This document shows positions 61,165 to 64,000 of a stretch of DNA of 64,000 nucleotides, piece after piece. Every line of letters begins with the position of its first letter. The first letter of the stretch is position 1. The position numbers and the translations under genes are program-made. Where the stretch lies: NCBI RefSeq assembly GCF_028618555.1, contig NZ_JAQITD010000002.1, positions 97,503-161,502 of the forward strand, written 5' to 3'. Below the pieces are notes generated by a model that was given only the letters and a program-made list of their open reading frames with translations, ran no database searches and was not told the DNA's origin. Origin of the DNA: Bartonella sp. CM31XJBT. GTDB taxonomy: Bacteria; Pseudomonadota; Alphaproteobacteria; Rhizobiales; Rhizobiaceae.

Positions 61165-62108
61165 ATGGAATGATAGGTTGAAAAGATAACCGTCATTGCA
61201 TCTGCGAGGTTTTCACAAGCTTCTTTGGCAAGGGCTTTTGCATCCGTGGTAGCAGGGAGAACAAGATCTGATGTTTCCATGCCAACAATATCATCTTGGT
61301 TTTTACGACGCTTGCCTACTTTCGTATCCGAACACACAGCAAAAGAACGCAAAGGTACTTGTGCATCGGCTGTCCATTCACGGATTGTTTGCGAGACTAA
61401 AGCCAGAGAAGGCACCAGAAACAAAACACGCTTGCCTTTTCCTGCTATGGTCTCTGCTATCTTAAGGCTAGTGAACGTCTTACCCGTTCCACATGCCATA
61501 ATCAGCTTGCCACGGTCTGCTTCTTTTAACCCTTCACAGACTTTCTTGATGGCTTCTTCTTGATGGGGACGAGGCTCTTTTGTTGATTTCAGAACAATTT
61601 CTTTTTTCGTTGCAAATATTTGCCAGTCTATACGACTGTTTTCCATATGACGAAGGTCAATGCGATAAACGGGTATCGCTTGTCCTTTGATCATGGCATT
61701 CACATTATCACTTAATTCTACTTCCGTGGTATCAACGAGAAGACGATATTTGAAAATGTCTTTTCCAGATGCCGCGATAAAGCTATCAATATCCTTTTTA
61801 CTAATCTGATGATCTGCTTTATAACACTTACACTGAATAGCCACATATCCTTCTTGATGACGAAGCTTAGCCACCAAATCAATACCGATATCATTTTTAT
61901 TCCAACCTTCATGCTCTTTAGCCCATTCATAATAGCTCTCAACCGTTTCATATCGTCCAAAATGGAGAGGGTCATGCATAAGATAAGCCATGACAAGATT
62001 TTCAAACAATGTTCCCAATTCACGGGGTGATTTTGCTTGTTGACGATAATATTCTAAGAGAGAGCGTAAAGAGACATGTTCATGATCGGAATGATGAGGG
62101 CGAAGCAT
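61059..62108 (-). pseudogene. Mrr-like nuclease/DEAD-box helicase, 3'-truncated
   Basis: The 349-residue remainder begins with an Mrr-type restriction-endonuclease domain (GIDLVAKLRHQEGYVAIQCK, with the Asp and Gln-x-Lys of the PD-(D/E)xK core) and continues as a superfamily 2 helicase: LIMACGTGKT (Walker A), VLFLVPSLALVSQT, and IICDEAHRTTG (motif II), where it ends. All of the second RecA domain is missing. Homologues are long restriction-modification or defence helicases. The start at 62108 follows GGAG. The break is within the 3' end of the triple-repeat gene. Confidence 0.8.
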
Positions 62109-63437
62109 AAAGAATAAACTCCATAACAATATATTCTATTGATTAATTCTCTTCAAAAGAATCAAAACGAAGCTTATTAAATCCATTTTGAATGAATAGT
62201 GTGAAAAATGCGAAAAATGCTAAAAAGCGGATAAATTTTTTTCAAAAGGTTTTTTTGAAGGCTGTTTATCCACAGCCCATGAGAGAGATCAGATCAGCAA
62301 AATAGTGAAATTTGCTGTTTATTTGATGTGTTAATCAAGACAAATGCACCATGGGCTTTAAAATATCAGAATGAGTATTTTGATAAATTTTATGAATTAT
62401 TTTATAGATAGGTTTTGAAGGTGTAAAAACCGTCAAAACCCCCTCAAAACGTATATTATTAGTTGAATTTATAGGTTGTAATGTCGATATAGGTTGTTTT
62501 TATTTTTTGCTATTTTTTTATATAAAAGCAGCAACCGTCAAAACTCAAAACCTCTTCAAAACTCATAACCATAATGATCTTGATAGCATTTCTTATGATT
62601 ATACCCCCTTTCTTTTGAAAGGCTTAAAGGATCATATGCTTTTTTTAAGACGTGTTTTAATCACTCACTAAAATCATAAGGTTATCTATTAAAATGAACT
62701 GATAAAAATTCATACAAGGGATTTTAATAACGTAATCAGTTTTTACTTTCATACGCTTTTCATAAGCCACGTTTTAATTACTCAGTAAAATGATCACTTT
62801 TGTCAGTTCAATTTACTGACAGATAACTGACAAATATATATTATTGATTGTATTTATGGGTTGTATCATTAAAATACTAACATATTGAAATATAATGTTT
62901 TTAATTTTTTATCTCATTTAAAAAAATAGTATAGGCTCTAAAAAGAACTGACAACACTGACAAAACTCTTCTGATAAGGTCACTCAGATCATTTGCTTAT
63001 GGAAAAAAGTTCCTTGATGAGAATGGCATAAAAAGAGTTTTGCGTGGTTGTCTTAAGACTTCAAAAGAGGTTCTTCATTGTTTTCTATGATGGTTTTTGA
63101 CGACAGGATGTGCTTGATCGGATGATGTCTCATATATGCGTGTTGAGTGGCTTAGAGGAGCTGGAGAGTGAATTTATCTCTAATTATTGATAAATATATT
63201 GTAGCATTAAACTGGGGATATTGATGTATTAACCATTGACGGGCTAAACAGTTTTGGTTAAAGGTTTTTTTCATATAAATGTGGGGGAGAGATCTTCAGC
63301 AGTTAAAATAAAGCAGTTTTGGGTGTCACTTTTCTTTGGTAACAGAGGCATGTGCTTTTGTTAAAAGCGTCATAGGGCAGTGGCTGTTTTGAGTGGATTT
63401 ATTAGCGGTTCCATGAAGTTCTTTTAAAGAGTGCTTC
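62109..63437. other. Gap (1.3 kb) with short repeated motifs
   Basis: No gene. Five TCAAAAC heptamers lie at about 62432-62570 and several CTGACA(A) hexamers at about 62812-62965. A motif TATATTATT followed by TTG-ATTTATAGGTTGTA occurs near 62452 and, diverged, near 62836. A TTATCCACA (DnaA-box sequence) is at 62266-62274. The 3' part must hold the fhaC promoter, but none is obvious. Confidence 0.45.
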
Positions 63438-64000
63438 ATGAATAATGCAAAGCGGGGGCAATCTGTATTGTTATTGATATTTTTACGCCAAAGTTCTCTT
63501 TTGAGAATTTTTCGTGCCATTGTTGTTTTCTTTGGCTTGTTTACAGGTGTAAATGTTTATGCGCGCTCCTCAGCTATTTTTTATTCCCCAACCGATAATT
63601 TTTCTCGCCAACAATCTGAGAAGCAGCAATTAGAAAGAATTGAGAAATTACGGTCTTTAACGCCTAAAAGGATCAAGACGCCTTCAGAGCAAAATCCAGA
63701 AACGCTTTTGGGTGGGAAACAATGTTTTCCCATTCATGCTATTATTGTTGAGGGAGTGCATCATGTCAAAAAGCGCTCTATATCAGCCGTAACAGAGCCT
63801 TATGTTGGAAGATGTATCGGTCTTTTTGATATTCAGCTCTTAATCAAGAAGTTAACCAAAGTTTATTTGGATCAAGGCTATGTAACGGCGCGTTTTTATA
63901 TTCCCGATCAAGATATCAAAAACAGCAAGACGCTCAAATTTGTTGTCGTTGAGGGCAAGCTTTCAGATATTTACTATAATGGTTCACCGACGTCTCGTTA
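63438..64000 (+). CDS. Two-partner secretion outer-membrane transporter (FhaC/ShlB type), 5' part
   Basis: The first 187 codons of a TpsB-family transporter; it runs off the window. The N-terminus has a signal-like hydrophobic run (LLRIFRAIVVFFGLFTGV), a linker rich in Gln and Lys, and then the POTRA_2 domain (CFPIHAIIVEGVHHVKKRSI and LIKKLTKVYLDQGYVTARFY, IPDQDIKN, TLKFVVVEGK). TpsB proteins export the FhaB/CdiA exoprotein that carries the toxin tips. An fhaB/cdiA gene is expected downstream, outside this window. Confidence 0.9.
   Translation, partial: MNNAKRGQSVLLLIFLRQSSLLRIFRAIVVFFGLFTGVNVYARSSAIFYSPTDNFSRQQSEKQQLERIEKLRSLTPKRIKTPSEQNPETLLGGKQCFPIHAIIVEGVHHVKKRSISAVTEPYVGRCIGLFDIQLLIKKLTKVYLDQGYVTARFYIPDQDIKNSKTLKFVVVEGKLSDIYYNGSPTSR

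Noticed and set aside
11052..62274. Perfect DnaA-box sequences at 11052, 17355, 18582 and 62266
   Set aside because: Four scattered single boxes with no clustering; not enough for an origin, although the one at 62266 is mentioned with the iterons.
1..64000. CRISPR array
   Set aside because: No regularly spaced repeats of the right length were seen; the repeats found are tandem, inverted or dispersed relics.

Overview
The window is a stretch of a low-GC alphaproteobacterial chromosome. Gene content and order point with high confidence to Bartonella: split F0 genes atpI-atpB-atpE-b'-b, glyQ-glyS, ileS, waaA-lpxK, a two-domain dCTP deaminase, bioMNY, haemin-binding-type Omp25-like porins, two-partner-secretion/CDI remnants and many decayed integrases. 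The species cannot be fixed from the sequence alone.

Layout. 0-12.9 kb is conserved core: the F0 ATP synthase operon, glycyl-tRNA synthetase, a TPR protein, a polyprenyl diphosphate synthase, a TrmN6-like methylase, an S49 peptidase, ispE and rnhB. 13.0-19.1 kb is accessory: a HigBA module with a broken toxin, an integrase relic, a broken DUF488 gene, a shredded FHA/CdiA C-terminus followed by an intact lipoprotein (possible immunity partner), an AlpA-type regulator, a near-complete tyrosine integrase, and relics of a membrane-protein gene and of a haemin-binding-type porin. 19.2-42.9 kb is core again: an Hbp-type porin with a very long Ser/Pro/His-rich insert, ileS, tadA, rluB-rsmD, pmbA, a CysQ-like phosphatase, waaA-lpxK, mutL, dcd and lldD. 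Long AT-rich gaps here carry relics of integrase 5' ends. 42.9-47.5 kb is a decayed prophage or island ending at tRNA-Thr(CGU): transketolase, D12 adenine methylase, integrase, lysis-gene and AlpA relics, plus a possible 28-residue membrane peptide. 47.9-53.3 kb holds a frameshifted slyX, an amino-acid permease and a biotin ECF transporter with duplicated bioY. 53.3-64 kb is accessory: ssb, BrnT/BrnA and unknown pseudogenes, then a contact-dependent-inhibition region.

The most interesting part is 56.9-61.2 kb. A 5'-truncated FHA/CdiA pre-toxin region leads into a PD-(D/E)xK-like nuclease tip (frameshifted), a truncated immunity-like gene, a second orphan nuclease tip with its own ribosome binding site, and a 675-residue protein made of three tandem divergent copies of the same immunity-like unit. 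This suggests a toxin/immunity module array in which immunity domains have been fused into one 'poly-immunity' protein. Its 3' end is fused antisense into a truncated Mrr-helicase gene, marking a recombination scar. A two-partner-secretion transporter (FhaC/ShlB type) begins at the right edge.

Decay in the accessory regions is consistent: single-base changes in or next to homopolymer runs and tryptophan codons turned into stops. The core genes look intact. All calls come from reading the sequence; no database search was made.
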